Below are positions 1-12,239 of a stretch of 64,000 bases of DNA, in pieces. The position numbers were made by a program, and so were the translations under genes. How positions within the stretch are numbered: position 1 is the first letter of the stretch; each line of letters starts with the position of its first letter. Under the pieces are notes generated by a model. That model was not told the DNA's origin. It worked only from the letters and a program-made list of their open reading frames with translations, and ran no database searches. The stretch is taken from NCBI GenBank assembly GCA_001630475.1, contig KV419429.1, positions 19,679 through 83,678 on the forward strand. Direction: 5' to 3'. Origin of the DNA: Sistotremastrum niveocremeum HHB9708 (Eukaryota; Basidiomycota; Agaricomycetes; Sistotremastrales; Sistotremastraceae).

Positions 1-50
1 GCACCCTCCGGAGGTCAAAAGTCCAGTCGTGACTGGACCTCAGAACACTA
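1..50. repeat. Right end of a CAACCGG-family hAT-type MITE
   Basis: The first 50 bases end in a sequence close to the terminal inverted repeat seen complete at 28613-29118 and 56013-58281 (reverse complement of TAGTGTT..AGGTCCAGT). An inverted GTCCAGTC/GACTGGAC pair is also present. The left end would lie before the window, so neither length nor target duplication can be checked. Confidence 0.5.
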
Positions 51-152
51 GAAGGAGTTGAGGCTCAGATTGAGAAAACTCAGCAGGTTGCCGAAGAAGA
101 TATCAATTTGGCGGTTGAAGTAGACTCGGACTCTGAGTGGGAGGATATTTAG
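48..152 (+). CDS. C-terminal tail of an unidentified acidic protein (partial)
   Basis: An open frame runs from the repeat end into a stop at 150-152. It encodes about 34 residues that are acidic and helix-prone and end in SDSEWEDI. I do not recognise the family. Acidic tails of this kind are common at the ends of transposase genes and of nuclear proteins. The repeat end at 1-50 abuts it directly, so the MITE may have inserted into the gene, or the frame may simply start inside the repeat by chance. Real coding status is uncertain because the rest lies outside the window. Confidence 0.3.
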   Translation, partial: LEGVEAQIEKTQQVAEEDINLAVEVDSDSEWEDI

Positions 153-1433
153 ACGTACATAGCGGCCAAGTCTTCTTCGAAACAAATATACTCGTGATCC
201 CGAGCAGACAAGGATGCTACATTAACCAGCCCGACCCGACCCTTTCCTACACTAGTCTAGCCGTCAATCATCAATCTCAAATAATCATGTATGCCATTCT
301 ATTCTGCTTAACCCACGGAGATCATGAGAACAACCATGAACAAAGTTAGAACAAAGTTTGTCAGTTGCGAACTTGTGCGGCGGAGTTTGAACAGGGGGCC
401 TATTTCGACTGTCATCACGGCGAGTTTCAAACTTGTTGTAGTACAGAATTTGACGGTGAGAAACCAACGGAACGTTGATGCAGAGTCCTATGGCGAATCG
501 TAGCGTGAAGGTGAAGCCGGACGGTTTCACTGCATGGCGAATACTAGTAGTACGTAATCCTTTGCAGCCGGATCTTACCTTCGCCAGTCGGTCGGGTCTT
601 GGGATCGCAGAATCTGAACCTAAGGATTGGCCTCGGGGAAACTGGCCTGGGAATCGAAGTCGAGGTTCAAGCTTGGAAAAAAAAATCGGGCAAAGTCTAC
701 TACAGACTCGAGGGCGACCGTACAAGTGTCGGAGTTTGGAGTTTCAGCCTGCCGGCCGATCACTTCCGAACCAGATCAAGCAACCGATCCAACGCTCTAT
801 CGTGGGTATAGAGTCCAAGCGTTGATTTCCAAACCCGACGGACAAATCCGACGGATCACCGAGTTATCAACGTTCCTATTTGACTCCTCTGCCTAATAAG
901 CACTATTGTAAAGCATATACTAGTATTCTTGAAAAAATGCTTGGAAAAAGGAGAGAAAATGAGGAGGAGAAGGTCGGGAATAAATCTGATACCTCCAAAG
1001 CCAAACAAGCCAGTGGCGGTTTAACTCCGCTTGATTTAGCTGACTCACGGAGAAAGCGGACCGTCTCTCTGCTGACCTTTTTGAGCACTGCTGACTACCA
1101 TTTCAAAAGGATTGGCAATGGAAGATTAGCGGTTAGCATTAGATAGGAATGAGTTTGTAACACGACTTCAAAGGCGCAGACAGCGAATGAAATGATCTTA
1201 TTTGAAGATAACAGCAAATATACAGGAAAATATTGAAAGCACAAAACATAGCAGGCTTAGCAAAGATATAGAAAACAACTTGAAAGATTCCAGTGCTCAG
1301 GTTACATGACATGACAACATGAGAGTCCACAAACTGAATATTTGACTGCTTTGCAGTTATCTGAATCAGGAACAAGAATCAGATAGAGCAACAAACAGTT
1401 GAACACAAAGACATTACATTGGGATTAAGTATC
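153..1433. other. No gene seen
   Basis: Short overlapping frames on both strands show no family motif, and no consistent exon chain was found. The stretch 1139-1433 is downstream of the Ras-like gene and may hold its 3' untranslated region. Confidence 0.4.
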
Positions 1434-2252
1434 TTAGTGCTCCGTTTGCAGGGCTCGCAGCTCACGGACTACCCTGTGGAAAAGGGTGTCCACATTGATG
1501 CCAGCCTTGGCAGATGTCTCAATGAAGCTGCATTGATAATGATCAGCAAGGTCCTTCCCATCTTGCCAAGTAACTTGGCGTTCAGTGACCAAGTCGGACT
1601 TATTCCCAACCAACATCAAGATGCGCCCTCCATGACGAACAACAGCCTGTTGAAACAATTCAATACCAACAAAAGACTCGCGAGATGTCATAGAGTAGAC
1701 AAGGATGCATGCATGGCTTTGACTGTGGGAGAATCATATCATTAGAGCACTTCGTCATAGTGAAATGCGAACATACCGGATCCATTCGCTTTGAAGGGAA
1801 GCGTATTCCTCTGTGAAGCAAGCATTAAAGTGCAGCAGTTCATCAAGAAACAAAACATACCCTGGCCTGCGGTATCGACAAGCTCTATGAGACAATGACG
1901 GTCATCGACGAGGTCGGAGCGCAAATATGTATCCTCGATGCTTGGGTCGTATCCCTATCAAGGCAGATGTGATCATGGAGGAATGACAACATTCATCATT
2001 CACAAACCTCTGGATGAGTTGTGATCAAGGTCAAGTCAAGTTGAAAAGAGGAATGTAAACATACCGACAAAGTTCCTCTGCGTGAACTGGATGGATGGAT
2101 GCGTCAAAATGGTGCTAACATGATACCAAGAAATTTTACCTTGACTGCCAAGGCAGTCTGCAGCCCAATGAGATAGAGAAGATATTAAATTCGACTTCAC
2201 GTACCTTTCCGACTCCCCCCTCTCCTAGTATGGTGATGCACCGGCGATCCAT
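1434..2252 (-). CDS. Ras-like small GTPase, no CAAX box
   Basis: Six exons on the minus strand: 2205-2252, 2140-2157, about 2065-2086, 1861-1954, 1777-1810 and 1434-1722. The start is the ATG at 2252. The classic boxes are in order: P-loop GEGGVGKT split by the first intron, switch I with YDPSIEDTY, G3 DTAGQEEY with the catalytic Gln, G4 NKSD and G5 ETSAK. This is the GTP-binding fold of the Ras family, which cycles between GDP and GTP states to control signalling. Agaricomycetes carry expanded sets of short Ras-like genes with this start. Oddities: the protein ends in LQTEH with no prenylation cysteine, so membrane anchoring of the usual kind is absent. At the third intron the strong donor GTATGT gives a frameshift; only the weaker GTCGGT donor, four bases earlier, keeps the frame, at the cost of switch I residues. 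It may be a recent pseudogene or an atypical soluble paralogue. Confidence 0.82.
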
Positions 2253-2300
2253 TTTCCCAGAGCTTCCAACCTCGGCTTGGATGAAGTGATTCAATTGAAT

Positions 2301-2590
2301 GTAGGGGCTGAGTAAGAAGCAGAACGGCTAGGTAGGCTTTAAGAAATCGCATGAAAGAATCAATGGCTAACCTTTGCACGAAAGAGAGGTATGGCCCTAG
2401 AAGATGGACGCGGCGGGTATGGCAAGAGCGGGAACAGAAGTATTTGTAGGGGCTGAATGCGGATCAGAACAGCTGATTAAGCTTTGAAGAATCGCGTCGA
2501 AGAATCAATGCCTGACCTTTGCAAGAAGAGGAGTCGTGCCCTAGGGTGGACGCGGCCGGTCGGGTCTGGCAAAAGCTTGAACAAAGGACA
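2301..2590. repeat. Tandem duplication of about 147 bp upstream of the Ras-like gene
   Basis: Two imperfect direct copies start with GTAGGGGCTGA at 2301 and 2448. Both go on through similar blocks (GAATCAATG, ACCTTTGCA, TGGACGCGG). They lie just upstream of the GTPase start. On the minus strand each unit holds a possible donor (GCAAAG followed by GT), so the duplicated unit may be a 5' leader exon. Confidence 0.7.
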
Positions 2591-3561
2591 AGCACGATTG
2601 AAACTCCGCTTCACTCCGCTCAATGATTCCGAAGATGGGAGGCACTCTGAGTTCAAGAGATGGACCTTCTGCGGTTAGCTTGCATTTCCTTAATCGAGAT
2701 CTTTCTACAGCCCACGAACTCGTCGGTTGCTACGGGAAGAAACTCCATCAAAAAAGGAAAAGGAAATTGATCTGCGCACAGAAAAGCGCCCAATGTTGCT
2801 TGGTACTCGCTGCGAGCGCACGAACACACGAACATAAGAGCGCGAGACGGTTTCGCATCGCATCGGGTCGTAGTCTATGAGGAAAAATTATCAGATTATT
2901 CGGAACGTTTTGAATATCGGGTAACTGGGCTTACTTCGACACGCCTCCAAGGCCAGAAGTGCCTTCCATGATGGAGGAATGCTTTCAGAATGTGCTGACG
3001 TCCGAGCCGTGCGGAACCGTTTAGAACAGGTCAACTCCCTTCAGTCCCTGGACGTTGATCATGACGACCTTTGCACGTCGGAGGGATATAATTCTTATAA
3101 AGCAAGAGGAGATTATGCTCGGCATACGTACCTCTATCTTGGTTGCCCGTTTGGTATTCTGCGGGTGTCATTCGTCTGCTACGGTTCGAAGTGAAGCCAA
3201 TGTTGGCCAAAAGAGATTCGAAACAGTGAAAAATAACGGCATAAGTACCGATGGCTTATGGACTTGCTTGCTCACGCGCTCACAATAATTGGCAGAAATA
3301 TAGATCGCATTATATTATGTTCTACGAAGCGCTTGATACATGCGAACGACTGTGTAGCAGCTACGGCTGAAGAACCGTAAACGAAAGCGAAGCCAATAGG
3401 AATTATTCAGTGCAACCGGTAGTCAGAACCACATATACATCAAAAATGCGCCTCGATCAGGTCTCAACAAGGAAGCTCAAGATGAAAACGATAACTAGGG
3501 GACAGCACGTAACTATCAACAAAAAGTCGCATAGTATATCTATGATCCTAATCGTCGCGAT
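2591..3561. other. No gene seen
   Basis: Only short frames without motifs on either strand. It separates the Ras-like gene's upstream region from the 3' end of the gene at 3562-5679. Confidence 0.4.
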
Positions 3562-5679
3562 TCATAGGTTGTCGACTGGCCGTCTCCAAACAGGAAGACG
3601 ACGAGGGAGTACTGGAGCACGACCGTATACTTGAACGAAAGTTTTACAATAGAACGATGCCAACTTTGACTCGAGATGCCTCACGAATGTCGGATAATTA
3701 GCCGTGGGCGACTCTGCATTAAGCTGCCCCCGCAACTCGAATGGAGCGTTGGGCCATTGAACAACGATCTTGCGGAGACCTTCAAGCGCATAGATTCGCC
3801 GCTGAAGGTCATGTGATCCCAGACCGAGATCTTCTTTCGGGCAGTGATCAAAGAAATATCCCGTTTGATCGCTATAATTTGGGTTCCAACGAATGGGCGA
3901 GATGCTGCGATTGGAGGATTGAGAAGAAGAAGATCGCGAGGAGAGATATTGATCCAACTGTTGGAGCTCGAAACGAAAGTTGATCTCCGCGAGCTCCCAG
4001 AGAATAGCTCGTTGGAGGAGGAGATCGGTCTCGGGGTTGACGTAGAGGTGGCTCCCGCACCAACGAACACCATTCGTTGGGTCAAAATCGGGGATATCTC
4101 CTATCAAAGAAGCAAAGAGCTGCTGAATGCGAAAGCGATTGATGGTATTAGCGGTAGCATTGGCAGGAGCCTTTGCATTAAGCGGACCACGACTTCGAGA
4201 AAAGCTTAGGAAAGATTTCCATTCAGAAGCGGAGAGGACCTGAACTGCCGGTGAGCTCAAGGTATTCAGCCAAGCCTCACGCACAGCCAGCCAATTGAGA
4301 AAATAATGGCGCTGTCGGTCATCTGCTATCCCGACAAACCAATCGGGAACTGGTGCACAATATGGATGCTGCTTCTTCTCCCGAGATTGGGGGCTCGAAA
4401 TGTCGATAGCCAGGAGAGCCTCTGACCAAACTTCTATGGGCGGAGGGAGGAGAGTGATATCCGCCGTCGAAAGGGGAGTCAAAATGGTACTCCTTGATTT
4501 CTGGGGTGAATCAGACGTTGTCGCGGCTGGACGATCATCTGGTGCTTATTTTAGTACTGTAGGTCTTCTCAGAGTCGGTAACTTACAAGGTCTTCTACCC
4601 CGCTTAGCACGAGAAACTACAGGGATTCCATCTGATCTTGAAGTTGCGACGCTGAATAAGGGATTCACCAGCTGTTCGTGACGACAGTCGATGAAGTCCT
4701 TGTGCTCGACGCTTCCCTCGAAGATGACGGGGAAAGGATCCAGTCCCTTCTCCCAATGCTCGGTCACAGCTCGGCAACTTGTTCCCATAGGAACGACTTT
4801 GTCACAATAGATATCGTTGCATACGTCGATGTCGGAGAGAGAACGGATGAACCAAACGGGGACGCCAGCCCGGAAGAATCTTTGAAGCAGCACGTCACGT
4901 GTGGTGAAAGCACCGAGGATCGGTAGGGGAGATTCTGTGGAGTAATCTACTCCATCATTGAGGCGGGGGAGGATGTCCGTCATATACGTGATGAGGCCGC
5001 AGATTTCGAGAGCTGTGCGCTGCAAGTTTGTGAATGTCTGCAGGGTAAGCTTCCAAGTCTGGACCTTGAACTCGAGGTGCTCCATAAGATTGTTGAGGGT
5101 GGCTTTGAGTTGGTTCCCATATGACACACAATTCTTCTTCAACTCGTCACGGTGCCAATCCTTGATTGACTCGGACATACGTCGGATATGGAAATCGACA
5201 TGTAGACGTGTTTGTAGGCGGGTGTTCTCTGATAAACGACCCTTGCCAAGAGAAAGGCTAGAGAGGGGGGGGGCGGTGTCATCAAAGTCGAACCACACCT
5301 GGTTCATATTCTCCCATAGGAATTGAAACTCGGGTGTTTGGGGTGCGTGAGCTCGAGTAGGGATTGCGATCAGATGGGGGTGAGACACAGAATAGATCTG
5401 GGGATAAAGTGTGAAATCCTCCAAGCCGAATCGAGCATCAGCACGGAGGTACACGCGACGGGTGCCCAAAGGCGGTTCGGGGACGAAGCATTGATTTGGC
5501 GTAGATATCCAATTAGTGTCCGTCAGCTGGGCAGCTGCTAAAGCATCAAATGGGCGAAGTGGATCTGAAGAAAACGCGTCAAAGAGATTTTTAGAGTTTT
5601 GAAGAGTAATTGACATACCTGGTGGTTCCTTCCGCCCAAAGATAGCCGCAGTGAAGGTGACGACACCAGAGGACGACAT
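3562..5679 (-). CDS. 671-aa protein of unknown function, paralogue of 35804-37909
   Basis: Three exons on the minus strand, 5619-5679, 4587-5564 and 3562-4538, join in phase to give 671 aa. Introns are canonical (GTATGT..CAG, GTAAGT..CAG). The start at 5679 is chosen because the first intron links it to the block shared with the paralogue; an ATG at 5745 in the same frame is possible. Shared landmarks are FDA.AAA.L, NWISTPN, FVPEP, AGVPVWF, PFPVIFEG, a basic patch before the second intron and a C-terminal half with NWL.VREAW. The second intron lies at the same place and phase in both copies. I do not recognise a catalytic domain. The basic patch suggests a nuclear or nucleic-acid role, but this is inference. 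Such multi-copy families in mushrooms are often lineage-specific. Confidence 0.75.
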
Positions 5680-6926
5680 ACAACGGCCGTGAATTCTGTT
5701 GATGTTCGAGAGAAGTTGATCAGATATCGCGAAGCAAATTGCCACACGATATGCACCTTTCGATCAGTTCACAACGTGAAGTGATCTAGCTGGAGCTGAT
5801 AGAGGGCGCAGCTTACGGCCGTGCCCTCTTCTCTGATCAACCGGTGAATTCTGCGGGATGAGGACTGCATATTTGTCAATCCTATATTCCTAGATTGAGA
5901 TGATCAAGGATTGGCTTGCTTACCGTTGCTCAGCAGGCTTCAGTGGAAGCTCGTCCGTCGTACCAGATGATGGAATGAGCCAAATAGCGCCAAACAGCGG
6001 AACACAAGTATTAGACTAGAATTCCTTGATCTTGTCCTTGATACAGTAAGCAGCTTTGCCGAACGAACTTGGTTCCAGCTTTCACAGTCTCCCACCCGAG
6101 TATCGTTCAGTATCTCTTCCGAGACAGAGGGCAAGGGCAGGTGCGATATGGAGGCACGGAGATAACGGGATGTAACGTCGGAATCACATGACAGTCTCGT
6201 CATATGCTCTTAGCGCTCACCCCGTTCCCCTCCTCTCTCTGAGGGTTGACCAAACGTGTAGAAGTTGAATCGTACTCAGGGCGTCAAATGGACCTCTTGT
6301 GGTCGTCGCCGTCCCACATCAGGATACTGTGAAATTTCTTATGGTCCTTTGCATCTTCTGAGCGACTTTGATCCCGGGACCCTATTTCCTGATGCAGTAC
6401 TTCGTGATATCGCTTGTTTCCGACACGTCATCTTTAGGCAAGTCTTTAAGAGTTCCAAGTCTTAGGGCCTTGAGGTCCCACATCCGCTGTCTGGTCCAAA
6501 AACGCTAACTTCGACCTTCCGATATATGTGCAATCTCAAGAACAAAAAGGTGAGTGAGACCAGGGAGCGCTTGAATATATTGATCGGTGAACAGGAGACG
6601 ACGAATTTGAGGCTCGGTGTGTTCTGCTATGCTATCAAGAAGTTGAGGTGACGACGTACAGATCGAACCAATATCGCTATCCATGCCATTTATGATGAAA
6701 CTTCTTCAAGATCCCGATTAAGTCGAAGGATCTAGAGCGCCAGTTAGACGCTCGTGCGAGCAAATCGAGGTTGGAGAGCTGGTTGCCAACGATGGTGAGT
6801 TTGATATGTTGTAGCGCAGTCTCAGCATGATAATATGCCAATTCTAGGTCTCCTTGCGTCTGAGTCTCATTCTCAACCACAATTTGTGTTACTTGGGCCA
6901 CGTCATCCGATTTGAAGTCGCTAATA
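5680..6926. other. No gene recognised
   Basis: Contains the upstream region of the 671-aa gene and scattered short frames. A minus-strand frame at 6677-6949 is leucine-rich but runs into the MITE at 6927 and has no recognisable motif. Confidence 0.35.
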
Positions 6927-7184
6927 CTGTACATACACGACGGTAACATACTGTTACGGCCGAACTCGCTGTATGTGGAATTGGCGTAACGTTACGCCAA
7001 AACGCTGTCGAGATATGTTAACTTTGAAATTTGGGCGAACCGGCTACGTCGGCTGTTATGTCCGGGCGTCACTCTATGTCAAAAAATCCAAACGTTACGG
7101 TGATATCTTTGCGACTATGGTGAAAATCCTGTTCCTGAGATCGCTACGGCGTTACGGCCGCATGTTATGCTCGTGTATGTACAG
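6927..7184. mobile_element. 258-bp MITE with TA target duplication
   Basis: The termini CTGTACATACACGA (6927-6940) and its exact reverse complement (7171-7184) bound the element, and TA flanks both sides (6925-6926, 7185-7186). Inside are more imperfect inverted blocks (TAACAT, GTTACGGCCG) and a perfect 20-bp palindrome at 6981-7000 (TTGGCGTAAC and its complement). No coding capacity. The TA duplication suggests mobilisation by a Tc1/mariner-type or similar transposase; none is seen in the window. Confidence 0.85.
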
Positions 7185-9000
7185 TAAGTCTCTTACAGTT
7201 CTCAGTGGATGACATCTCTGGAACTTACGACCTCAAGAGGTTTGCCACAACTTCTTCTCTCTTCACATGAGAATGCGGCTCTCTCTTGGCTCTGAGGCGT
7301 CCGATCTCAGATTCTCATCAAGACATCTGTCAACAGGGCCACGTCGTCCGCAGGCTGCTTCGATTCCTTGTAGGACGCCTGTGCGGTCTGTTATTGATCG
7401 TTTTGGAAGACTTGGGGCCTACTTTCGTCGTCCCAGTCGTCTTCATTGAATAAAGAATCGATTGTTCCCGTGCGACAATGGATGACATTGGGTATGGAAA
7501 TCCTCAATTCTGACTAGAAGATTTATCTTGTGATTCTGCGACATCAAATCATCCCTCAGATGTAATAATACTCTTGCAAACTGTCAACGCGTCGATATTC
7601 GCCTGAAATTGGTGAAAACAGAGGCTGTCACCTAAATAGACATCCCATGCCACCGATGAGCTGTGATACCAGATTATCGGACCATATTTCGAAGACTGTC
7701 ACTGCCCCCGACCTATTTTTGAATGCTTGCTGCCCAAGGGTTGACCAAGGATATTTTCCTTCTTCATTCTCAGTCCTTCTGCGACTTCAAAAATCGCCGA
7801 TTACTGATAGATAGCCTCGAAGTTCAAGCTGCGACAATATCATGACCCTTGCTGTCATTCATCCTTCACTTCAGCTACACGCTGGATGCACGACCTTGAC
7901 TTTGTAGCTTGTGTAAGGTATCCTACCTTAGCCATGTGGTAGGTCCTTCACATTCGTTCTCGCCTTCGTTTTGCTTCGTCGAGTCCAGCGCCTAATCTGC
8001 CCGTGATCACGTTCGAAATTCAAACTCCGCTCTACGCCCTTCGAGCTCATGGAATACCTCGCCATCCGACCCTCATGTAAACTCGACGCCGGAGACGTAC
8101 ATACTCCGAGACTTTCCTTCCAACTATCGCCTGTACGAGCACCGCACTGGAGATTCTCACGATCCAACAATTCACACGTACCTCTACAGGCTTTGCGGGT
8201 CCAGACTTGGGTCCAGAAATGGATATCGATTTCGATCTCCCGAAGAGTTCTAGCCTCACGCAGCTTGGTTGATGATTACCGCCTCGAAGCCGTCCGCTTC
8301 AGATGATATCAGACAGTCGATGGAATACAAGTGTGAATGTCGATATTGTGAGAAAAGGGGTCGAAAGAGAGCCAGAACAGAGTCGCTATAATCAATTTTC
8401 CGGTGAGTGAACTTAAAGGTAAGTGATGATAACCGAGTTAATGAGGCTGTTAGCTCAGTGCCATGAAATATGCGGAGGATGTTTCTCCGCATCTACACCC
8501 GAGAATGCTTGCCGTTCGATCCCATTCTCAATTCGGTTCTCCGATTCTTTATATCTCCCCATCTCCTTTGTTTTCCCCCCTTCGCAGTTTATTCATATTC
8601 CAATTCCTACTTTCTTAGATTGATCAATACGTTTCGAGTAGCGAAACTTTCTTTTGACGACTGACTCAGATCAGTAGAATATTTGTTCTTGATATTCAGA
8701 GTGCTACTTTTGGTCCGATCTTGATTGTCATAACTTGTTTCAGTCCCAACAGAGGGATTTGTCCTTTGATAGACATACCTAGATAATAAAGTCGTTTTCC
8801 GTGATATATTGCGTCGTCATTGGAGTCATGATAATAAATTGCTCTTTGGCGCCCACGTTGGTCCTCTTATTCCCATGTGGACTCCCGTGCGTTCATCTGG
8901 ATGCGGGCGAGAATATGTAGATCAACTGACAGGGACATCGTTTGGCAAGATACTCACGCCTTCTTTCCCTTCTTCTGTCTCCGCCATCATTCTATCAGGA
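7185..9000. other. No gene recognised
   Basis: Many short frames on both strands but no motif or exon chain. At 8453-8518 there is a chance-looking resemblance to tRNA promoter boxes, which is discussed under rejected items. Confidence 0.4.
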
Positions 9001-9584
9001 ATGACCAGATTTATACTCGGGCTGTTCAGCCTGTTCTGCCTGACTCTCCTTGCGGCCGTCACCCCAACGACTCAACGTCACTCAGATGATGTAGCCTTAC
9101 TCAAGAGGTCCGAGGAGGATATCTGTCTTTGAGCTGGCGTCGATATTTCCGAGACCCTTCAAGCATTCGGTGCGATTTTCCTTTTAGCCCAGTTTCTTCC
9201 GATGTCATTGAAACACTGATAGCCCAAGCGACAGCCGTTGCCGATGTGAAGACAACCTTGCAGAATTTTACATCCAGTTTTCACGAATGTATACTGGGTA
9301 TCCAAGGAGCAGAGAGCGACGCACCATTCGACATTTCGAAAATTGCCCCGCCGTCCGTTATTGTGATAAACGTGCCTCCCTTCAGCTTCAAGATATGTCA
9401 GACGAAAAGCAGGAGCGAGGAATCGTACCCACAGGACATTGCAGCTACGCTCTCGGCGCATCTAACTTTAGCTTCCTTTCCCACTATAGTCGGTACTGCG
9501 GGATTAGATGCTCAACTGAGAGCCTTCCATATGGCGCTCGACTTGCTCAGCGTAATGACTCACATCGTAATTGGTCAAGTGTGA
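9001..9584 (+). CDS. Possible small secreted protein, interrupted or badly spliced
   Basis: An ATG at 9001 opens a typical signal peptide (Met, Arg, then about 17 hydrophobic residues ending LAAVTP), followed by LLKRSEEDI. A second frame from about 9190 reads as an amphipathic helical protein (VADVKTTLQNF, GIQGAES, GTAGLDAQLRAFH). Its style recalls a widespread mushroom family of secreted proteins of about 200-300 aa, with helices and no cysteines; function unknown. No good donor joins the two frames in phase (candidates are weak GT sites near 9108 and 9128), and the 3' end near 9584 may continue past an intron. It may be a decayed gene. Confidence 0.38.
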
Positions 9585-12239
9585 ATTACTCCGTAGGCCT
9601 GCTGGTGAATATTGCTAAACCTTAATTGGTTTCCAGACTTACGACTCGGATCTCCGTTCTTCAGATATTTGCCGATGTGAATGCATTGCAATTTCTCAGC
9701 GGCTTGAGATTGAGCCCAGTTGTCATTACGAATTTGGGATTGATAGGAAGAATTTGAGAGCAGCTGCGGATGATCGATTCCGCGAGCGAGTATGAAGAAA
9801 AAGTTTTGGAAAGTGTCGGGCAATGTGCAAAGCCGTCAAGGAATTTTCACTGGTTATGACGAGGAGCATATCGAGATGTGGATCTTAGTCGTGAGGTGTG
9901 AGAACAAGTGTTGAGAGCCAAAACAAGTCCGGATTCGGTATGGCGAATAACAGACGACGAGACGAGCTTTGTACAGTAATCCTTCGTCAACCCAGATGGT
10001 TCGGATACGCGCGGATACTGAGAATTTCCTAGCCTTGAAAAGAATGTTAGTTATCTCAGCTTCAACGATATGTAAGATCAAACGCGGAGAGCATGATGGG
10101 ACGACTATGGGCGGGGATATTGGCCCATTATTGGGGTCTGGGCAACCTGAAAACCATACGTTGTGTGCCCAAGAAATTTGAGAACACGGACAGTCACTGC
10201 ATGGTATGGAGCACGAGATCAACCTGAGGGATATGAAAGGCAATGCTTTGAACGTCAGATTATTTTGATGAGGTTGACCGATGCACGGCTCGGAGAGACC
10301 CTTATGTGACGGTGTGACATGCTTCCGGACGCGTCCTGAGCGCAGCCGTTTCTCGACAACATCCACTACTTTCCTCGTCCTCCTCTCCGCTTTCCTTTAC
10401 TTTCTCTGTACATAGGACCTTGTGTATTACCCATCCATGCTTATCAATATTGTCCCAATTTTACGTGGGCTGGTTCGCCGCCTGCGAGCATGCTCTGGGA
10501 CGATGATCTCATTGAGCTACGGATGTACCCCTTGAACGTTGACAATTGGTTTGTGTCGTCGTCTGTGTCACATCTCGTGCTATATCAAATTCATCATAGA
10601 TTTCTTATGACCCATTCTCTCGATTTGAGTTTTCATTATCGGCTCTCTCGAATTGCCAACATCAGCGACGCCATAAAACTACATAGGCGATCTTCTACTA
10701 GTCGAATCGGATCTCGAGCGATATAGAAGGATCCTATACCTGAAGTATTCTCCGACAAGTTTCCTAGGATGAAGATAGGCTGGGCGTAGCCTGGTGAGTA
10801 CCGCTTGCAAAAGTCGAATTGCTGTCTCTTACCAAGACTGTAATTAGGTTGATGAATGACGTGCACGAATGTCCGAAGTCTCCTCAGCGCTCGTGTGAAT
10901 GGAGATAGTACGAGTCTCTGTCCTCGATTCGTCAAGTTTCTCAACATGGAATTGGGGGTGCGAGCCTGTGGAATAAGGTGCATCATCGTGACTGCTTTGC
11001 AGTTGTCAGCGAATAAAGGCAGAGAAGCTACGCAGTGTTAGGAACCTGAAGGAGAGATACCACTTCTATCAAGGTACGAATCATGGCGTTGTTACTTTCA
11101 AAACTTCATCACTGGTTCATTAGCTGGGATGAAGATTTGGCTGGCCCGATGTTGGTTAGCTATGCGACACCGTCTCCTCCCTAACAAGCCCCAGGGTGAC
11201 GGGCGTGAAGAGCATAGTCTCGGATACCGTGGACGCAGCTACTGTCTTCGGTATGTATATATACGTGCTACTTCTCCGTACATTCTGGCCGACAATCTGG
11301 CAGTTATAGTCAAGCTATCCTCAGTAACTCAGTCAACATCCCGACCATCAATATGTCACGCATCGGAGAAGACGGAGGACACTTGCGATCTACAATGCTA
11401 GATCCTGGGTGCAGGAAGCATTAAATCGGAATAACGGGTTAACTCCTTGATTGGTATTCCTCTCACGCACATGTATGTTTGATCTTTCTCGATTATCAGA
11501 TGTCAAATTGACGGTACGCCAAGCACAGCATGTCGCGGTAGGATGATGTGGTCATCTGGTGTCCTCACCACCGGGCATTTCCTCTCCCCATTTCTCTCCA
11601 CTCTCCCCACCTCCTGTTCTTCAACATTTATCTTCCAAGGCTTCAGGTTCATTCCTCGCTCCGAACTTCGCCGTTGCGATGGAGATGATGAGGGACGGTG
11701 CTCGAGTCACAACGGAGGTTGAGTGGCTAGTTTGGACGGTGAAGACCCGGTCGTCAAGCGTCAGGCTTGGCATGAGCTTTGACCTATTTTCCTTCATTCG
11801 CTCGGCGCCATCATCCTCTTCGCTTGACTACACACATCGTCAAGATCTCATCACCTCCAATCTCCGGCGTCTCGGTCTCGAAATTCCGCCTTCACTACTC
11901 TCGCGCAGGAGGTTCATCATCATGTTCCACGTCCTCGCAAGTCTCTTCCAATCGAAGAGTTTAGTCCCTAGTCTCAACTTCTCCTTCCAGACGAACGAGA
12001 TCAGCGTTGAGTCAGATTTCGAAAGGGACAGGATGCATTTCCAATGCCAATTTGATATGCCCGGAATTTTGAAATGATCTAGATATCATATTCTGATTTA
12101 TCGATTTCGGAGAGGATCTCGTCCTTCCGAACCCCGAGAGGCTCAATATCAGGAGAGGAAATAATCTCGAAAACTCCGACCAGTGTCAACCAGTGAGCTT
12201 GGTCGCGAGCACCCTCAATATGCGATGGGGTTCGTACCT
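9585..12239. other. No gene recognised
   Basis: Frames at 9854-10366 (minus) and 11559-12077 (plus) are open but have no family motif. The first contains splice-like signals and may be part of a multi-exon gene. I could not build a convincing model. Confidence 0.35.

Noticed and set aside
8453-8518. tRNA-like boxes (TTAGCTCAGT and GTTCGATCC)
   Set aside because: The D stem and T stem do not pair and the distance does not fit a tRNA; at best a decayed tRNA-derived repeat.
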